From NCBI RefSeq assembly GCF_036010485.1, contig NZ_CP108568.1:3355001-3419000 (forward strand): DNA of 64,000 nucleotides, given 5' to 3'. Position 1 is the stretch's first letter. Each line of letters opens with the position of its first letter. Position numbers and translations under genes: made by a program. The notes below the pieces were generated by a model. That model had not been told where the DNA came from. It made no database searches and saw only the letters and a program-made list of their open reading frames with translations. The DNA is from Streptomyces sp. NBC_01198. Its GTDB lineage: Bacteria; Actinomycetota; Actinomycetes; Streptomycetales; Streptomycetaceae. This document shows, piece by piece, positions 37,803-47,769 of this stretch.

Positions 37803-38465
37803 TCAGCAGGCCCGGCGCGGGCCCACCAGGCCGGCCAGCGCGGCCATCGCGTCCTCGTCCTCGGGACGGGGCGCGGGGCGCCGCCCGGGCGGCCAGATCT
37901 CGGCCGGGGTCGGGGTGCGGCGGCCGGGGTCGGGCGCCGGCGGCGTCGCGGGCGCCGGCTTGGGCCGGGGCTTGGGCTCGGCGTCGGGCCCCTCGTCGGC
38001 GGCGGACGTGCCGGGGAGGGCGAGCAGGCGGCGCGGCGCGGGCATATGGGCCTCCAGACGCGGTCGTACGTCGTTGTCTGCCAGGTGTTCGCAGTGGCGC
38101 AGCAGTGCGGTACGCCGGTGGTGCTCCGGGCTGCCGGTGGCCTGGGCGCGCAGCGTGCGCAGCGCGGTCAGGTCGTCCGGGCCCGGCAGATGTCCCGCCG
38201 CCACGGCGGCGGTGAGCCGTTCCAGATAACCGGCCGCCGAGCCGGGCAGCGCCTCGCGGTACCGGCGCAGTTCCGCCAGCAGGAAGGCACGCTGCCGTCC
38301 CGCCTCCTGGACCGCGTCGTCCACCGCCTCGGCGAGCCTGACGTAGTCCTGGACGTGCGTGGCGGGCGCCGCGCCGGGCGCGACGGCCGCGGCGGTCCTG
38401 CTGGGGTGCAGCACCTCCGCGAGGGCGCGCCGCAGCACCCGCAGCTCGTTGGCGCTGAACGCCAT
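37803..38465 (-). CDS. conserved hypothetical protein
   Basis: 220 residues from ATG 38465 (MAFSANELRVLRRALAEVLH). The first 150 residues are mostly helical with a regular heptad look (DYVRLAEAVDDAVQEAGRQR); the last 60 are Pro/Ala-rich and probably disordered. No membrane segment or catalytic motif. Its start faces the 3' end of coaX. I do not recognise a named family. Confidence 0.68.
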   Translation of the reverse strand: MAFSANELRVLRRALAEVLHPSRTAAAVAPGAAPATHVQDYVRLAEAVDDAVQEAGRQRAFLLAELRRYREALPGSAAGYLERLTAAVAAGHLPGPDDLTALRTLRAQATGSPEHHRRTALLRHCEHLADNDVRPRLEAHMPAPRRLLALPGTSAADEGPDAEPKPRPKPAPATPPAPDPGRRTPTPAEIWPPGRRPAPRPEDEDAMAALAGLVGPRRAC

Positions 38466-38604
38466 GCCGCCAAGGTTTCCGTGTGGCGTAGGCATGCCTG
38501 GACCTTATGCGCTAAGCAGACAAATGCCGCGCAATACCCCGCCCCCGGTGTTTCGCCCCGGCCGCCGGGCGACCCGCGCCCCCGGTGGGGAGCGGAGACC
38601 GGGG

Positions 38605-39399
38605 TCAGGTCGTGGAGACGTTGCGCTCGTACACCAGGCGGAGCCCGATCAGGGTCAGCCACGGCTCGTGCGTGTCGATGATCGACGCCTCGTTCAGGAC
38701 CAGCGGCGCCAGCCCGCCCGTGGCGATGACCGTGACGTCGTCCGGGTCGGCGGCCAGCTCGCGGGCCATGCGCTCGGCGATGCCGTCCGCCTGGCCGGCG
38801 AAACCGTAGAGGATGCCGGACTGCATCGCCTCGATCGTGTTCTTGCCGATCACGCTGCGCGGCCTGGCCAGCTCGATCTTGCGCAGCTGGGCGCCGCGCA
38901 CGCCGAGCGCGTCGACCGAGATCTCGATGCCCGGCGCGATGGCGCCGCCGATGTACTCACCGCGGGCCGAGACCGCGTCGAAGGTCGTTGCGGTGCCGAA
39001 GTCCACCACGATGCACGGGCCGCCGTAGAGATGGACGGCGGCCAGCGAGTTGATGATCCGGTCCGCGCCGACCTCCTTGGGGTGGTCCACCAGGATCGGC
39101 ACGCCGGTCTTCACGCCCGGCTCGACCAGCACGGCGGGCACGTCGCCGTAGTAGCGCCTGGTCACCTCGCGCAGCTCGTGCAGCACCGAGGGCACCGTCG
39201 AGCAGATCGCGATCCCGTCGATGCCGTCGCCGAGGTCGCCCAGCAGCGGATGCATGCCCATCAGGCCCTGGAGCAGCACCGCCAGCTCGTCGGCGGTGCG
39301 CCGGGCGTCGGTGGAGATCCGCCAGTGCTCGACGATCTCCTCGCCGTCGAAGAGTCCCAGGACGGTGTGGGTGTTGCCGACGTCGATGGTGAGCAGCAT
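38605..39399 (-). CDS. coaX: type III pantothenate kinase
   Basis: First step of coenzyme A synthesis, phosphorylating pantothenate in the cytoplasm. 264 residues from ATG 39399. ASKHA motifs are visible: MLLTIDVGNTHTVLGLFDGE with the catalytic Asp, GADRIINSLAA, VVDFGTATTFDAV and IGGAIAPG. It is 6 nt after nadC and is the last gene of a run that also makes pantothenate (panC) and NAD (nadB, nadC). Confidence 0.96.
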   Translation of the reverse strand: MLLTIDVGNTHTVLGLFDGEEIVEHWRISTDARRTADELAVLLQGLMGMHPLLGDLGDGIDGIAICSTVPSVLHELREVTRRYYGDVPAVLVEPGVKTGVPILVDHPKEVGADRIINSLAAVHLYGGPCIVVDFGTATTFDAVSARGEYIGGAIAPGIEISVDALGVRGAQLRKIELARPRSVIGKNTIEAMQSGILYGFAGQADGIAERMARELAADPDDVTVIATGGLAPLVLNEASIIDTHEPWLTLIGLRLVYERNVSTT

Positions 39400-39405
39400 C
39401 CGGCT

Positions 39406-40437
39406 CTACGCTTCCGCTCGCAGGTCGAGGCCGATGTCCAGGATCGGGGAGGAGTGGGTCAGCGCGCCCACCGCCAGGAAGTTCACGCCGGTCTCCGCGT
39501 AGGCGCGGGCGGTCTGCAGGGTGAGCCTGCCCGAGGACTCCAGGAAGGCCCGGCCGCCGACGATCGCCACCGCCTCGGCGGTCTCGGCGGGGGTGAAGTT
39601 GTCCAGCAGGATCAGGTCGGCGCCGGCGTCGAGCACCTCGCGCACCTGGTGCAGGGTGTCGACCTCGACCTCGATCGGCACGTCGGGGAACTCCGCGCGC
39701 ACCAGCTTGAAGGCCTGGGCGACGCCGCCGGCGGCCACCACGTGGTTGTCCTTGACCAAGGCCGCGTCGGACAGCGACATGCGGTGGTTGGCGCCGCCGC
39801 CGCAGCGCACCGCGTACTTCTCCAGCGCCCGCAGGCCCGGTGTGGTCTTCCTGGTGTCGCGCACCTGCGCCCTGGTGCCCTCCAGGGCGTCGGCCCAGGC
39901 GCGGGTGGCGGTCGCGATGCCGGACAGCCGGCACAGCAGGTTGAGGGCGCTGCGCTCGGCGGTCAGCAGGTCGCGGGTCCTGGAGCGTACGGTCAGCACC
40001 TTCTGGCCCGCCGCGACCCGGTCGCCGTCCTCGACGTGCCGCTCGACCTCGAACTCGTCGGTGCACACCACCGAGAGCACCGCCTCGGCCACCCGCAGGC
40101 CCGCGACCGTGCCGGCCTCGCGGGCGGTGAAGTCGCCGACCGCCCGGGACTCCTCGGGGACGGTGGCCACGGTGGTGATGTCGACGCCCTGGTCGAGGTC
40201 CTCCTCGATGGCCAGGTGCGCGATGTCCTCGACCTGCACCGGGTCGAGGCCCGACTCCGCGATGAGCTCTGCCAGGTCGGGGTCGAGGCCGCACTCCAGC
40301 GGATCGAGGTCGTAGTCCTCGCCGCCGGCGCCGCAGCCGCAGCCGTCCCCGCAGCCGCCACCGCCGCTCGCCTCGTCCGGCGGGCCGAACTGCGGCAGCG
40401 GGAGGGCGACGGGCTGCGGGCGGTCGGGGCTGGTCAC
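39406..40437 (-). CDS. nadC: nicotinate-nucleotide pyrophosphorylase with Cys-rich N-terminus
   Basis: Converts quinolinate and PRPP to nicotinate mononucleotide in NAD synthesis. 343 residues from ATG 40437, longer than the usual 280-290. The core has EEDLDQGVDITT, the PRPP/quinolinate residues DTRKTTPGLRALEKYAV and GGANHRMSLSD, and the late barrel strand ILLDNFTP. The extra 60 N-terminal residues contain GGGGCGDGCGCGAGG, a Cys/Gly cluster that might bind metal. It lies 80 nt after nadB and 6 nt before coaX. Confidence 0.95.
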   Translation of the reverse strand: MTSPDRPQPVALPLPQFGPPDEASGGGGCGDGCGCGAGGEDYDLDPLECGLDPDLAELIAESGLDPVQVEDIAHLAIEEDLDQGVDITTVATVPEESRAVGDFTAREAGTVAGLRVAEAVLSVVCTDEFEVERHVEDGDRVAAGQKVLTVRSRTRDLLTAERSALNLLCRLSGIATATRAWADALEGTRAQVRDTRKTTPGLRALEKYAVRCGGGANHRMSLSDAALVKDNHVVAAGGVAQAFKLVRAEFPDVPIEVEVDTLHQVREVLDAGADLILLDNFTPAETAEAVAIVGGRAFLESSGRLTLQTARAYAETGVNFLAVGALTHSSPILDIGLDLRAEA

Positions 40438-40517
40438 TGGTGCTCCTTCTGAGGCGGTGCCTGGCGGTGCCTGGGCTTCGTGCAGGGGTGCGGCGGTGCC
40501 GCGGGCGGGCGTACGGG

Positions 40518-42272
40518 TCAGCCGCGGGCGCTCCCGGCCCCATCATCCCCGACGACGGCCGCCGCCCGCGCGCCGCGGACCGGCGGGAGGTCCGGGCCCT
40601 GCGTCGTGCGGACGTCGAGCGTGCGGTGCGGGGTGAGGCGTACGACGAGGTGGCGCCGCCAGTCGCGGTCGTCGCGGTCGGGGCGGTCCTCGCGCCAGTG
40701 GCAGCCGCGGGTCTCCTCGCGGCGCCGGGCAGCGGCGACCAGCACGCGGGCGACCAGACTCAGATTGGTGGACTCCCACGTCTCCACGCAAGGCTCCGCG
40801 GTCTTGCCCTCCCTGTCGTACGCCTCCACCGCCGCGGTGTGCAGCCGCTCCAGCGCGCCGGCCGCCACCGTCAGCGACTCCGCGCTGCGCAGCACCCCGG
40901 CGCCGGCGGTCATGATGCGCTGCACCTCGAAACGGGCCTCGGAGGCCAGCAGCGGGGCGCCGCCGGGCGCGGGGACCACCGGCTCCGCGGGCGGTTCGCT
41001 GCGGTCGGCCAGCACGTCGGCGGCGATCCGCTCGGCGAAGACCAGGCCTTCGAGCAGCGAGTTCGACGCCAGCCGGTTGGCGCCGTGCACCCCGGTGCAG
41101 GCGACCTCGCCGCACGCGTAGAGGCCGGGCACCGTCGTCCGCCCGTGGAGGTCGGTGCGGACGCCGCCCGAGGCGTAGTGCGCGGCGGGCGCCACCGGGA
41201 TCAGCCCGGTCACCGGGTCGATGCCGTGCGCGCGGCAGGCGGCCAGGATGGTCGGGAAGCGCTCGGCCCACATCCGCGGACCGAAGTGCCGGCCGTCGAG
41301 GTACATGTGCTGGGCGCCGGTCTCCTGCATCCGCCGGGTGATGGCCTTGGCCACGATGTCCCGCGGCGCCAGCTCGGCCAGCTCGTGCTGGCCGACCATG
41401 AAGCGGACGCCTTCGGCGTCGACCAGATACGCGCCCTCGCCGCGCACCGCCTCGGACACCAGCGGCTGCTGGCCCTCCGCGTCCGGGCCGAGCCACAGCA
41501 CGGTCGGGTGGAACTGCACGAACTCGACGTCGCTGACCTCGGCGCCAGCGCGCAGCGCCAGGGCCACGCCGTCGCCGGTGGACACCGCGGGGTTGGTGGT
41601 CGCGGAGAAGACCTGGCCCATACCGCCGGTCGCCAGCACCACGGCGCGGGAATGGACCGCGCCGACGCCGTCGCGGCGGCCCTGCCCCATCACGTGCAGG
41701 GTGACGCCGGCGGTACGGCCCTGGGCGTCGTCGAGCAGATCGAGGACGAGGGCGTTCTCGATCAGCTCGATCCCCGCCGCCCGCACCGCGCCGATCAGGG
41801 CGCGGGAGACCTCAGCGCCGGTCGCGTCGCCGCCGGCGTGCACGATACGGTGCCGGTGGTGGCCGCCCTCGCGGGTCAGCAGGATCTCACCGCTGGCCGG
41901 GTCGGTGTCGAAGCGGGCGCCGGTGGCCATCAGCCGCCGCACGGCGTCGGGTCCCTCGCTCACCAGGGTGCGGACCGCCTCCTCGTCGCACAGGCCCGCG
42001 CCCGCGACCAGGGTGTCGTCCAGATGCTGCTCTGGGGTGTCGCCGTCGCCCAGGGCCGCGGCGATGCCGCCCTGCGCCCAGCGCGTCGACCCGTCGTCCA
42101 GATGCGCCTTGGTCACCACGGTGACCTTGGCGCCGGCCGCGGCGCACCGCAGCGCCACGGTGAGCCCGGCGACCCCGGAGCCCACCACGACCACGTCGGC
42201 CTTGATCGCCCAGCCGGGCGCGGGGGCGTGCAGGCGTATGCCGGTGCTGCTGCCGGCTCCTGATGCGTTCAT
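40518..42272 (-). CDS. nadB: L-aspartate oxidase
   Basis: Flavoenzyme that oxidises aspartate to iminoaspartate, the first step of de novo NAD synthesis. 584 residues from ATG 42272, which overlaps the panC stop (ATGA). FAD-binding [20 protein letters not shown], the [10 protein letters not shown] loop, [10 protein letters not shown] and [20 protein letters not shown] are the conserved blocks of the succinate-dehydrogenase flavoprotein family. The partner quinolinate synthase gene nadA is not in this window. Confidence 0.95.
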   Translation of the reverse strand: MNASGAGSSTGIRLHAPAPGWAIKADVVVVGSGVAGLTVALRCAAAGAKVTVVTKAHLDDGSTRWAQGGIAAALGDGDTPEQHLDDTLVAGAGLCDEEAVRTLVSEGPDAVRRLMATGARFDTDPASGEILLTREGGHHRHRIVHAGGDATGAEVSRALIGAVRAAGIELIENALVLDLLDDAQGRTAGVTLHVMGQGRRDGVGAVHSRAVVLATGGMGQVFSATTNPAVSTGDGVALALRAGAEVSDVEFVQFHPTVLWLGPDAEGQQPLVSEAVRGEGAYLVDAEGVRFMVGQHELAELAPRDIVAKAITRRMQETGAQHMYLDGRHFGPRMWAERFPTILAACRAHGIDPVTGLIPVAPAAHYASGGVRTDLHGRTTVPGLYACGEVACTGVHGANRLASNSLLEGLVFAERIAADVLADRSEPPAEPVVPAPGGAPLLASEARFEVQRIMTAGAGVLRSAESLTVAAGALERLHTAAVEAYDREGKTAEPCVETWESTNLSLVARVLVAAARRREETRGCHWREDRPDRDDRDWRRHLVVRLTPHRTLDVRTTQGPDLPPVRGARAAAVVGDDGAGSARG

Positions 42273-43099
42273 TGCGCGGCTCCGAATTCCAGCGGGATGT
42301 TGTCGATCAGCCGGGTGCTGCCGATCTTCGCGGCCACCGCCAGCACGGCGGGTCCGGTGTGGTCGGGCGAGGCCTCGGTGAAGTCGGAAGGGTCGATCAG
42401 GGCCAGATAGTCGGCCTTCAGACCGGCCGAGGCGGCCACCGCCTCGGCCGCCGCCCGCACCGCCCGCGGCCCGTCCGCCGCCTTGTCGCGGCCGGCGAAG
42501 AGGGCGCGGGACAGCGCGAGTGCCTGCTCGCGGTCGGCGGGGGTCAGGAAGCGGTTGCGGCTGGACAGCGCCAGGCCGTCCGGCTCCCGGACGGTGGGGA
42601 CCGCGGCGATGCGCACCGGGAAGTTCAGGTCCGTCACCATGCGGCGGATCAGCGCCAGCTGCTGGGCGTCCTTCTGGCCGTAGAGGGCCGTCGCCGGCCG
42701 CGTCAGGTGCAGCAGCTTCGCCACCACAGTGAGCATGCCGTCGAAGTGGCCGGGGCGGGACGCGCCCTCGTAGCCCTCCCCCATCGGCCCGGCGCTGATC
42801 CGCACCCGCGGCTGCCCGCCGGGGTAGACCTCGTCGACGTCCGGCGCGAAGACCACGTCGGCGCCGCACTCCGCTGCGAGCTCGACGTCCGCCGCCAGGG
42901 TGCGGGGGTAGCGGGCCAGGTCCTCGTTCGGACCGAACTGCAGCGGATTGACGAAGACCGTCACCGTCACCGTGCCGGTGCCCGCCAGGAGGCGGGCCTC
43001 GCGGATCAGCGAGGCGTGCCCTTCGTGGAGCGCGCCCATCGTCATCACCACCGCCCCGGCGGGCGCCAGGTCCTTGGCGTGATGCAGCAGGTCGGTCAT
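42269..43099 (-). CDS. panC: pantothenate synthetase
   Basis: Condenses pantoate and beta-alanine using ATP. 276 residues from ATG 43099. The nucleotidyl-transferase motifs are complete: [20 protein letters not shown] (HxGH), [38 protein letters not shown] and the KMSKS-like ALSSRNRFL. Its start overlaps the stop of the upstream DUF2520 gene and its stop overlaps nadB, so the three are translationally coupled. Confidence 0.96.
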   Translation of the reverse strand: MTDLLHHAKDLAPAGAVVMTMGALHEGHASLIREARLLAGTGTVTVTVFVNPLQFGPNEDLARYPRTLAADVELAAECGADVVFAPDVDEVYPGGQPRVRISAGPMGEGYEGASRPGHFDGMLTVVAKLLHLTRPATALYGQKDAQQLALIRRMVTDLNFPVRIAAVPTVREPDGLALSSRNRFLTPADREQALALSRALFAGRDKAADGPRAVRAAAEAVAASAGLKADYLALIDPSDFTEASPDHTGPAVLAVAAKIGSTRLIDNIPLEFGAAQ

Positions 43100-44004
43100 G
43101 CGATGCCCCCGTCCGGTGGGCCGGGCTCGTCGGACAGGGCGCCCAGCAGCGCCTCCGCGTACTCGGCCTTGAGCATGCCGTTGGCCAGGGCTCGGTCCGC
43201 GGTCGCGCGGGCCATCGCCACGTAGGAGGGCACCGTCTCGGGGGCGTGCTCCCGCAGCTCGCGCAGGTGCGCGGCGACGGTGCCGGCGTCGCCGCGGGCC
43301 ACCGGGCCGGTCAGCGCCCCGTCGCCGGAGCGCAGCGCGTTGTCCAGGGCCGCGCCGAGGAGCGGGCCGAGCATCCGGCCCGGCTCCGCGACGCCCGCGA
43401 TCCGCAGCAGGTCCCTGGCCTGGGCCACCAGCGTGACCAGGTGGTTCGCGCCGATCGCCAGCGCCGCGTGGTAGAGCGGGCGGGCCTGTTCCTCGACCCA
43501 CTCGGGCTCGCCGCCCATCTCGATGACCAGCGCCTCCGCGGCCAGCCGCAGTTCGCCCGGGGCGGTCACCCCGAACGAGCAGCCGGCCAGCCGCTGCACG
43601 TCCACCGGAGTGCCGGTGAAGGTCATCGCAGGGTGCAGCGCCAGCGGCAGCGCGCCGGCGCGCAGCGCCGGGTCCAGCACGGCGGTGCCGTAACGGCCCG
43701 AGGTGTGCACGAGCAGCTGTCCGGGCCGGACCGCCCCGGTCTCCGCCAGGCCTCTGACGAGGTCGGGCAGCGCGTCGTCCGGGACGGTCAGCAGGACGAG
43801 GTCGGCGGTGGCCATCACCTGGCCCGGCTCCAGCATCGGTACGCCCGGCAGCAGTGCCTCGGCGCGGCGCCTGGACGCCTCCGACACACCTGAGGCGGCG
43901 ACGGGCCGGTGCCCGGCCATCCCCAGCGCCGCCGCCAGCGCGGGTCCCACCCGCCCGGCCCCCACGACCCCCACGGTCAGTCGGCCGGGCCGTTCCTCCA
44001 CCAT
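43096..44004 (-). CDS. Rossmann-like/DUF2520 oxidoreductase-like protein
   Basis: 302 residues from ATG 44004, with GGGAGG 5 nt upstream. The N-terminal Rossmann fold starts [20 protein letters not shown]; the middle has [15 protein letters not shown] and HTSGRYG; the C-terminal DUF2520 half contains [20 protein letters not shown]. The fold is that of 6-phosphogluconate or ketopantoate reductases. First gene of the panC-nadB-nadC-coaX run and coupled to panC, so a role in making pantoate or protecting cofactors is plausible but unproven. Confidence 0.86.
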   Translation of the reverse strand: MVEERPGRLTVGVVGAGRVGPALAAALGMAGHRPVAASGVSEASRRRAEALLPGVPMLEPGQVMATADLVLLTVPDDALPDLVRGLAETGAVRPGQLLVHTSGRYGTAVLDPALRAGALPLALHPAMTFTGTPVDVQRLAGCSFGVTAPGELRLAAEALVIEMGGEPEWVEEQARPLYHAALAIGANHLVTLVAQARDLLRIAGVAEPGRMLGPLLGAALDNALRSGDGALTGPVARGDAGTVAAHLRELREHAPETVPSYVAMARATADRALANGMLKAEYAEALLGALSDEPGPPDGGIA

Positions 44005-44109
44005 TACGCCTCCCGCTGTGGGTTGACGGCCCCTTCTCGTCAATCCTACGCGAACTCGTTCGCGCTGCGTCCGTGACGCACCCCACGCTGATGCCTGGCG
44101 GCGCCTTGG

Positions 44110-44300
44110 GGGTGGGGGCCACTTGCGGTGGCGGTGCGCCTCGCGGTGCGTCGTGGTTGCGCGCGCAGTTCCTCGCGCCCCTCAGGGGGTGCCCCTTACG
44201 GTGGGCGTGCGCCTTTCCGCCGGTGGGGGTTGCGCGCGCAGTCCCTCGCGCCCCTGGGTGGGGGCCACCTGCTGTGGGCGTGCGGATTTGCGTCTGGGGG
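44110..44300. repeat. dispersed intergenic repeat, copy 3
   Basis: Two units in tandem: GCGCGCAGTTCCTCGCGCCC (44161-44180) then GGGGGTGCC, and GCGCGCAGTCCCTCGCGCCC (from 44233) then GGGGGCCACCTG. Each unit ends with a GGTGGGCGTGCG-like block. It fills the spacer before the sensor kinase gene; no gene is visible in it. Confidence 0.55.
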
Positions 44301-44379
44301 GTGGGGTCCACCTTGGGGTGTAGGGGGGATCGCTCCCGGGGGTGACCCCGGGGGGCGATGGGGTACATACGCTGGCTGT

Positions 44380-45585
44380 GTGCAGCGCGTCTACGAGATT
44401 CTCCGCAAACACCCGACGTGGGTCGACAGCTTCTGGGCCGTCGTCCTGCTCGCGGTGTGCGCGGTGTGGATCGCCGCCGACCACAGCCCGTCCCTGGCGG
44501 CCCGCGCCGCCGCCGTCCCGGTGTCGTTCGCCCTCGCCGCCGTCGTGGCGCTGCGGCGCCGCGCGCCGGAGAGGATGCTGCTGCTCGCGATCGGCACCGG
44601 CGCCGCCCAGCTCGTGCTGAACGTGCAGGCGCCGGAGCCCGGCGACGCCGCGATGCTGGTGATCATCTACACCTGCGCCTCGAACGGCGCGCGCTGGTCC
44701 TCCCGGCTGGCCCTGGCCGCGGGGCTGCTGGCGACGCCCGTCGCCATGGTGCGGTGGCCGCCGCACGACCAGTACTCGACGATCTGGACGACGCTGCTCC
44801 AGACCTTCTTCCTGACCGTGATCTTCGCGCTGTCGTGGGTGATCGGCGACCGGCTGCGCACCCGCCGGGCGTATTACGCGCAGCTGGAGGAGCGGGCGGA
44901 GCGGCTGCACCGGGAGCGGGAGGCCCAGTCGAAGGCGGCGGTCGCGGCGGAACGGGCGCGGATAGCCCGGGAGCTGCACGACGTCGTCGCCCACAACGTC
45001 TCGGTGATGGTGGTGCAGGCCGACGGCGCCGCCTACGTACTGGATGTCGCGCCCGACCAGGCCAAGCAGGCGCTCGCCACGATCTCCACCACCGGCAGGC
45101 AGGCGCTGGCAGAGATGCGCCGGCTGCTGGGGCTGCTGCGGGCCGGGGACGACGCGGGCGGGGAGTACGTGCCGCAGCCCGGGGTGGACCAGCTGGCGGA
45201 CCTGATCGACCAGGTGCGCGGCGCGGGACTGCCGGTACGGTTCGAGGTCGCGGGGCAGGCGCGGCCGCTGTCCAGCGGGGTGGAGCTGACGGCGTACCGC
45301 ATCGTGCAGGAGGCGCTGACCAACGTGCGCAAGCACGGCGGTGACGGGGCGAGCGCCAGCGTCATGCTGGGGTTCGGGGACGCGGCGCTCGACCTGCTGA
45401 TCGAGGACGACGGGCGGGGCGGCCCCGACGGCCTGTACGAGCAGGGCGGCAGGGACGGGCTCGGGCAGGGCCTGATCGGCATGCGGGAACGGATCGGCAT
45501 GGTCGGCGGCACGCTGAACGCCGGCCCGCGCCCGGAAGGCGGTTTCCGCATCAGCGCGGTGCTGCCGCTGCGTACCGGCCGCTGA
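44380..45585 (+). CDS. sensor histidine kinase, NarL/DesK type
   Basis: 401 residues from GTG 44380. Hydrophobic segments between residues 15 and 155 give four to six membrane helices with little outside the membrane. A coiled coil ([20 protein letters not shown]) leads to the HisKA_3 dimer domain with the phospho-His in [18 protein letters not shown] HATPase domain ([36 protein letters not shown]) follows. TACGCT (44368-44373) ends 6 nt before the GTG with no ribosome-binding site, suggesting a leaderless transcript. Partner regulator follows after 34 nt. Signal unknown. Confidence 0.9.
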   Translation: MQRVYEILRKHPTWVDSFWAVVLLAVCAVWIAADHSPSLAARAAAVPVSFALAAVVALRRRAPERMLLLAIGTGAAQLVLNVQAPEPGDAAMLVIIYTCASNGARWSSRLALAAGLLATPVAMVRWPPHDQYSTIWTTLLQTFFLTVIFALSWVIGDRLRTRRAYYAQLEERAERLHREREAQSKAAVAAERARIARELHDVVAHNVSVMVVQADGAAYVLDVAPDQAKQALATISTTGRQALAEMRRLLGLLRAGDDAGGEYVPQPGVDQLADLIDQVRGAGLPVRFEVAGQARPLSSGVELTAYRIVQEALTNVRKHGGDGASASVMLGFGDAALDLLIEDDGRGGPDGLYEQGGRDGLGQGLIGMRERIGMVGGTLNAGPRPEGGFRISAVLPLRTGR

Positions 45586-45619
45586 CCGCGGCGGGGCGAA
45601 CGGACAGGAGAGGGATCTG

Positions 45620-46309
45620 ATGGCGATCCGCGTCATGCTGGTGGACGACCAGGTGCTGCTGCGTACCGGCTTCCGTATGGTGCTGGCGGCGCAGCCGGAC
45701 ATGGAGGTCGTCGCCGAGGCGGGCGACGGCGCCGAGGCGGTCGAGGTGCTGCGGGCCACCCGGGTCGACGTGGTGCTGATGGACGTGCGGATGCCGCGGA
45801 TGGACGGCGTCGAGGCGACCCGCCGGATCTGCGGCAGTGACCGCGGCGGCGCCGACGGCTGCCCGCGGGTGCTCATCCTGACCACCTTCGACCTGGACGA
45901 GTACGCGTTCGCCGCGCTCAAGGCGGGAGCGGCCGGATTCATGCTCAAGGACGTGCCGCCGGCCGAGCTGCTGGCGGCGATCCGCGCCGTGCACAGCGGC
46001 GACGCGGTGGTCGCGCCGAGTACGACCCGGCGGCTGCTCGACCGCTTCACACCGATGCTGCCCGCCGCGGGTTCCGAGCCGCGGCATCGGGAGCTGGACA
46101 AGCTCACCGACCGGGAGCGGCAGGTGCTGCTGCTGGTGGCGCAGGGCCTGTCGAACGGCGAGATCGCCCGCAAGCTGGTGCTGTCCGAGGCGACGGTCAA
46201 GACGCATGTCGGGCGGATCCTGACGAAGCTGGATCTGCGCGACCGGGTGCAGGCGGTGGTGCTCGCCTACGAGTCCGGCCTGGTCCAGGCGGGCGGCGGT
46301 GGGCTGTGA
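45620..46309 (+). CDS. LuxR-type response regulator
   Basis: 229 residues from ATG 45620, with GGAGAGG upstream. The receiver has the acidic pair in MLVDDQVLLRTG, the phospho-Asp in VVLMDVRMPRMDG, Thr in LILTTFD and Lys in FMLKDVPP. The C-terminal HTH is LTDRERQVLLLVAQGLSNGE followed by IARKLVLSEATVKTHVGRIL. Partner of the histidine kinase upstream. Target genes unknown. Confidence 0.93.
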   Translation: MAIRVMLVDDQVLLRTGFRMVLAAQPDMEVVAEAGDGAEAVEVLRATRVDVVLMDVRMPRMDGVEATRRICGSDRGGADGCPRVLILTTFDLDEYAFAALKAGAAGFMLKDVPPAELLAAIRAVHSGDAVVAPSTTRRLLDRFTPMLPAAGSEPRHRELDKLTDRERQVLLLVAQGLSNGEIARKLVLSEATVKTHVGRILTKLDLRDRVQAVVLAYESGLVQAGGGGL

Positions 46310-46317
46310 GGCTGCCG

Positions 46318-46659
46318 TTACGCCTCCGGCGCGGGCTCCGGGCGCAGGGCGAGGTCGAGCAGACCGGGGAAGCGGGCGTCGAACTCGGCCTTGCGCAGCC
46401 GGTTGAGCCGCTTGGGGCCCTCGTCGCGCTGCTCGACCAGGCCGGCTGCCCGCAGGGTGGCGAAGTGGTGGCTGAGCGCCGCCTTTCCGACCGGCACGTC
46501 GAACGAGCCGCAGGTGCGCTCCCAGTCGGCCGATCCGGCCAACTCCCGCACCAGCCGCAGCCGTACGGGGTCGGCGAGGGCGCTGAGCGCGGTCAGGAAG
46601 GGTACGTGGTCCGGGTGGGTGTGGTCCGGGGCGGCCCGGTGAGCCCGCGACGCGGTCAT
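46318..46659 (-). CDS. ArsR-family winged-helix repressor
   Basis: 113 residues from ATG 46659, with GGGAGG upstream. LSALADPVRLRLVRELAGSA, then CGSFDVPVGKAALSHHFATL and RAAGLVEQRDEGPKRLNRLR are the ArsR helix-turn-helix and wing. No CxC metal motif is present, so it may sense something other than arsenic. Divergent from a quinone oxidoreductase gene; a 9-bp inverted repeat lies between them. Confidence 0.88.
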   Translation of the reverse strand: MTASRAHRAAPDHTHPDHVPFLTALSALADPVRLRLVRELAGSADWERTCGSFDVPVGKAALSHHFATLRAAGLVEQRDEGPKRLNRLRKAEFDARFPGLLDLALRPEPAPEA

Positions 46660-46696
46660 GACATCCTCCCAGAGGTGGGTCGGACCGAACGGAGTT

Positions 46697-46728
46697 GCCG
46701 AGTGTTCGATCTGGATCATACACTCGGC
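46697..46728. promoter_or_regulatory. inverted repeat, probable ArsR-type operator
   Basis: GCCGAGTGT (46697-46705) and ACACTCGGC (46720-46728) are exact reverse complements around a 14-nt centre. It lies between the ArsR and quinone oxidoreductase starts, about 40 nt from each. TACATT (46740-46745) just downstream could be the -10 of the oxidoreductase gene. Confidence 0.55.
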
Positions 46729-46766
46729 GGTGTTCGCTTTACATTGAACAGCAAGGGGGATGCGCC

Positions 46767-47738
46767 ATGCGCGCCATGATCTTCGAGGAGTTCGGCGGAC
46801 CCGAGGTGCTGCACCAGGTCGACCTGCCGGAACCCACGCCAGGGCCTGGCGAGGTGACCGTCGAGGTCGCCTACGCCGGCATCAACTTCGCCGACGTCCT
46901 GGCCAGAGCGGAGGGCTACCGCGTCGAGTCGCTGCCGTTCCGCCCGGGCCTCGAAGTCGCCGGCCGCGTGCTCGCCGTCGGCGAGGGGGTCACCGCGTTC
47001 GCGCCCGGACAGGAGGTCACCTCCTTTCTGCGCGGCGGCGGTTACTCCGAGATCGCGGTCGCGCCCGCCGCGACGACCTTCCCGGTCCCGCCCGGGCTCG
47101 GCCTGCGCGTCGCGGCGTCGCTGCCGAGCGTGCTGCCCACGGCGTACGCCCTCCTGCACGACATCGCGCGGCTGCGCGAGGGCGACACCGTCCTCGTCCA
47201 CAGTGCCGCGGGCGGCGTCGGCACCGTCGCGGGCCAGCTCGCCCGGCTGGGCGGGGCCAGTGCGGTCTACGGCGTCGTCTCCAGCTTCGACAAGGCGCCG
47301 CACGCCCTCAAGTCGGGCTACGACCAGGTCTTCCTGACGCCGAGCTTCGACACGGACGTGATGGGGGCGACGGGAGGACGGGGCGTCGACATCGCCCTCG
47401 ACCCGATGGGCGGCGAGAACTTCCGCCGCACGCTCGCCGTCACCGCGCGCTTCGGGCGGCTCGTCTCCTTCGGCAACTCCGGCTCCGCCGCGCCCTGGCA
47501 GATCGGTCCCCCCGACGTCTACCCCGCAGGGCTCAGCGTCTCCGGCTTCTCCCTGATGGGCCTCGCCGCCGCGGACCCGCAACGCTTGCGGCAGCTGGCT
47601 GCGGCGGCCTTCCGTGCGGTGACGGACGGTGGCGTGGAGCTCCCCGTCACCGCGGAGTTCGCCCTCACGGACGCGGCCGAGGCCCACCGTCTTGTCGAGA
47701 CCCGCTCGACCACCGGCAAACTTCTGCTCCGCACCTGA
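46767..47738 (+). CDS. zinc-independent NADPH:quinone oxidoreductase (MDR superfamily)
   Basis: 323 residues from ATG 46767, with AAGGGGGA 5-6 nt upstream. The GroES-like N-terminal domain (FEEFGGPEVLHQVDLPEPTP, AGINFADVLARAEGY) lacks zinc-ligand cysteines. The nucleotide-binding domain has VLVHSAAGGVGTVAGQLAR and DIALDPMGGENFRRTLAV. This is the QorA/Qor group, which reduces quinones or enones with NADPH. Likely repressed by the divergent ArsR protein through the dyad at 46697-46728. Confidence 0.9.
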   Translation: MRAMIFEEFGGPEVLHQVDLPEPTPGPGEVTVEVAYAGINFADVLARAEGYRVESLPFRPGLEVAGRVLAVGEGVTAFAPGQEVTSFLRGGGYSEIAVAPAATTFPVPPGLGLRVAASLPSVLPTAYALLHDIARLREGDTVLVHSAAGGVGTVAGQLARLGGASAVYGVVSSFDKAPHALKSGYDQVFLTPSFDTDVMGATGGRGVDIALDPMGGENFRRTLAVTARFGRLVSFGNSGSAAPWQIGPPDVYPAGLSVSGFSLMGLAAADPQRLRQLAAAAFRAVTDGGVELPVTAEFALTDAAEAHRLVETRSTTGKLLLRT

Positions 47739-47769
47739 GCCACGTCTTTGTCGTGCCAATTGCTCTGGC

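Noticed and set aside
44128-44379. Extended N-terminus of the histidine kinase over the intergenic repeat
   Set aside because: The extension translates the dispersed repeat and lacks a ribosome-binding site; the conserved protein starts at GTG 44380.
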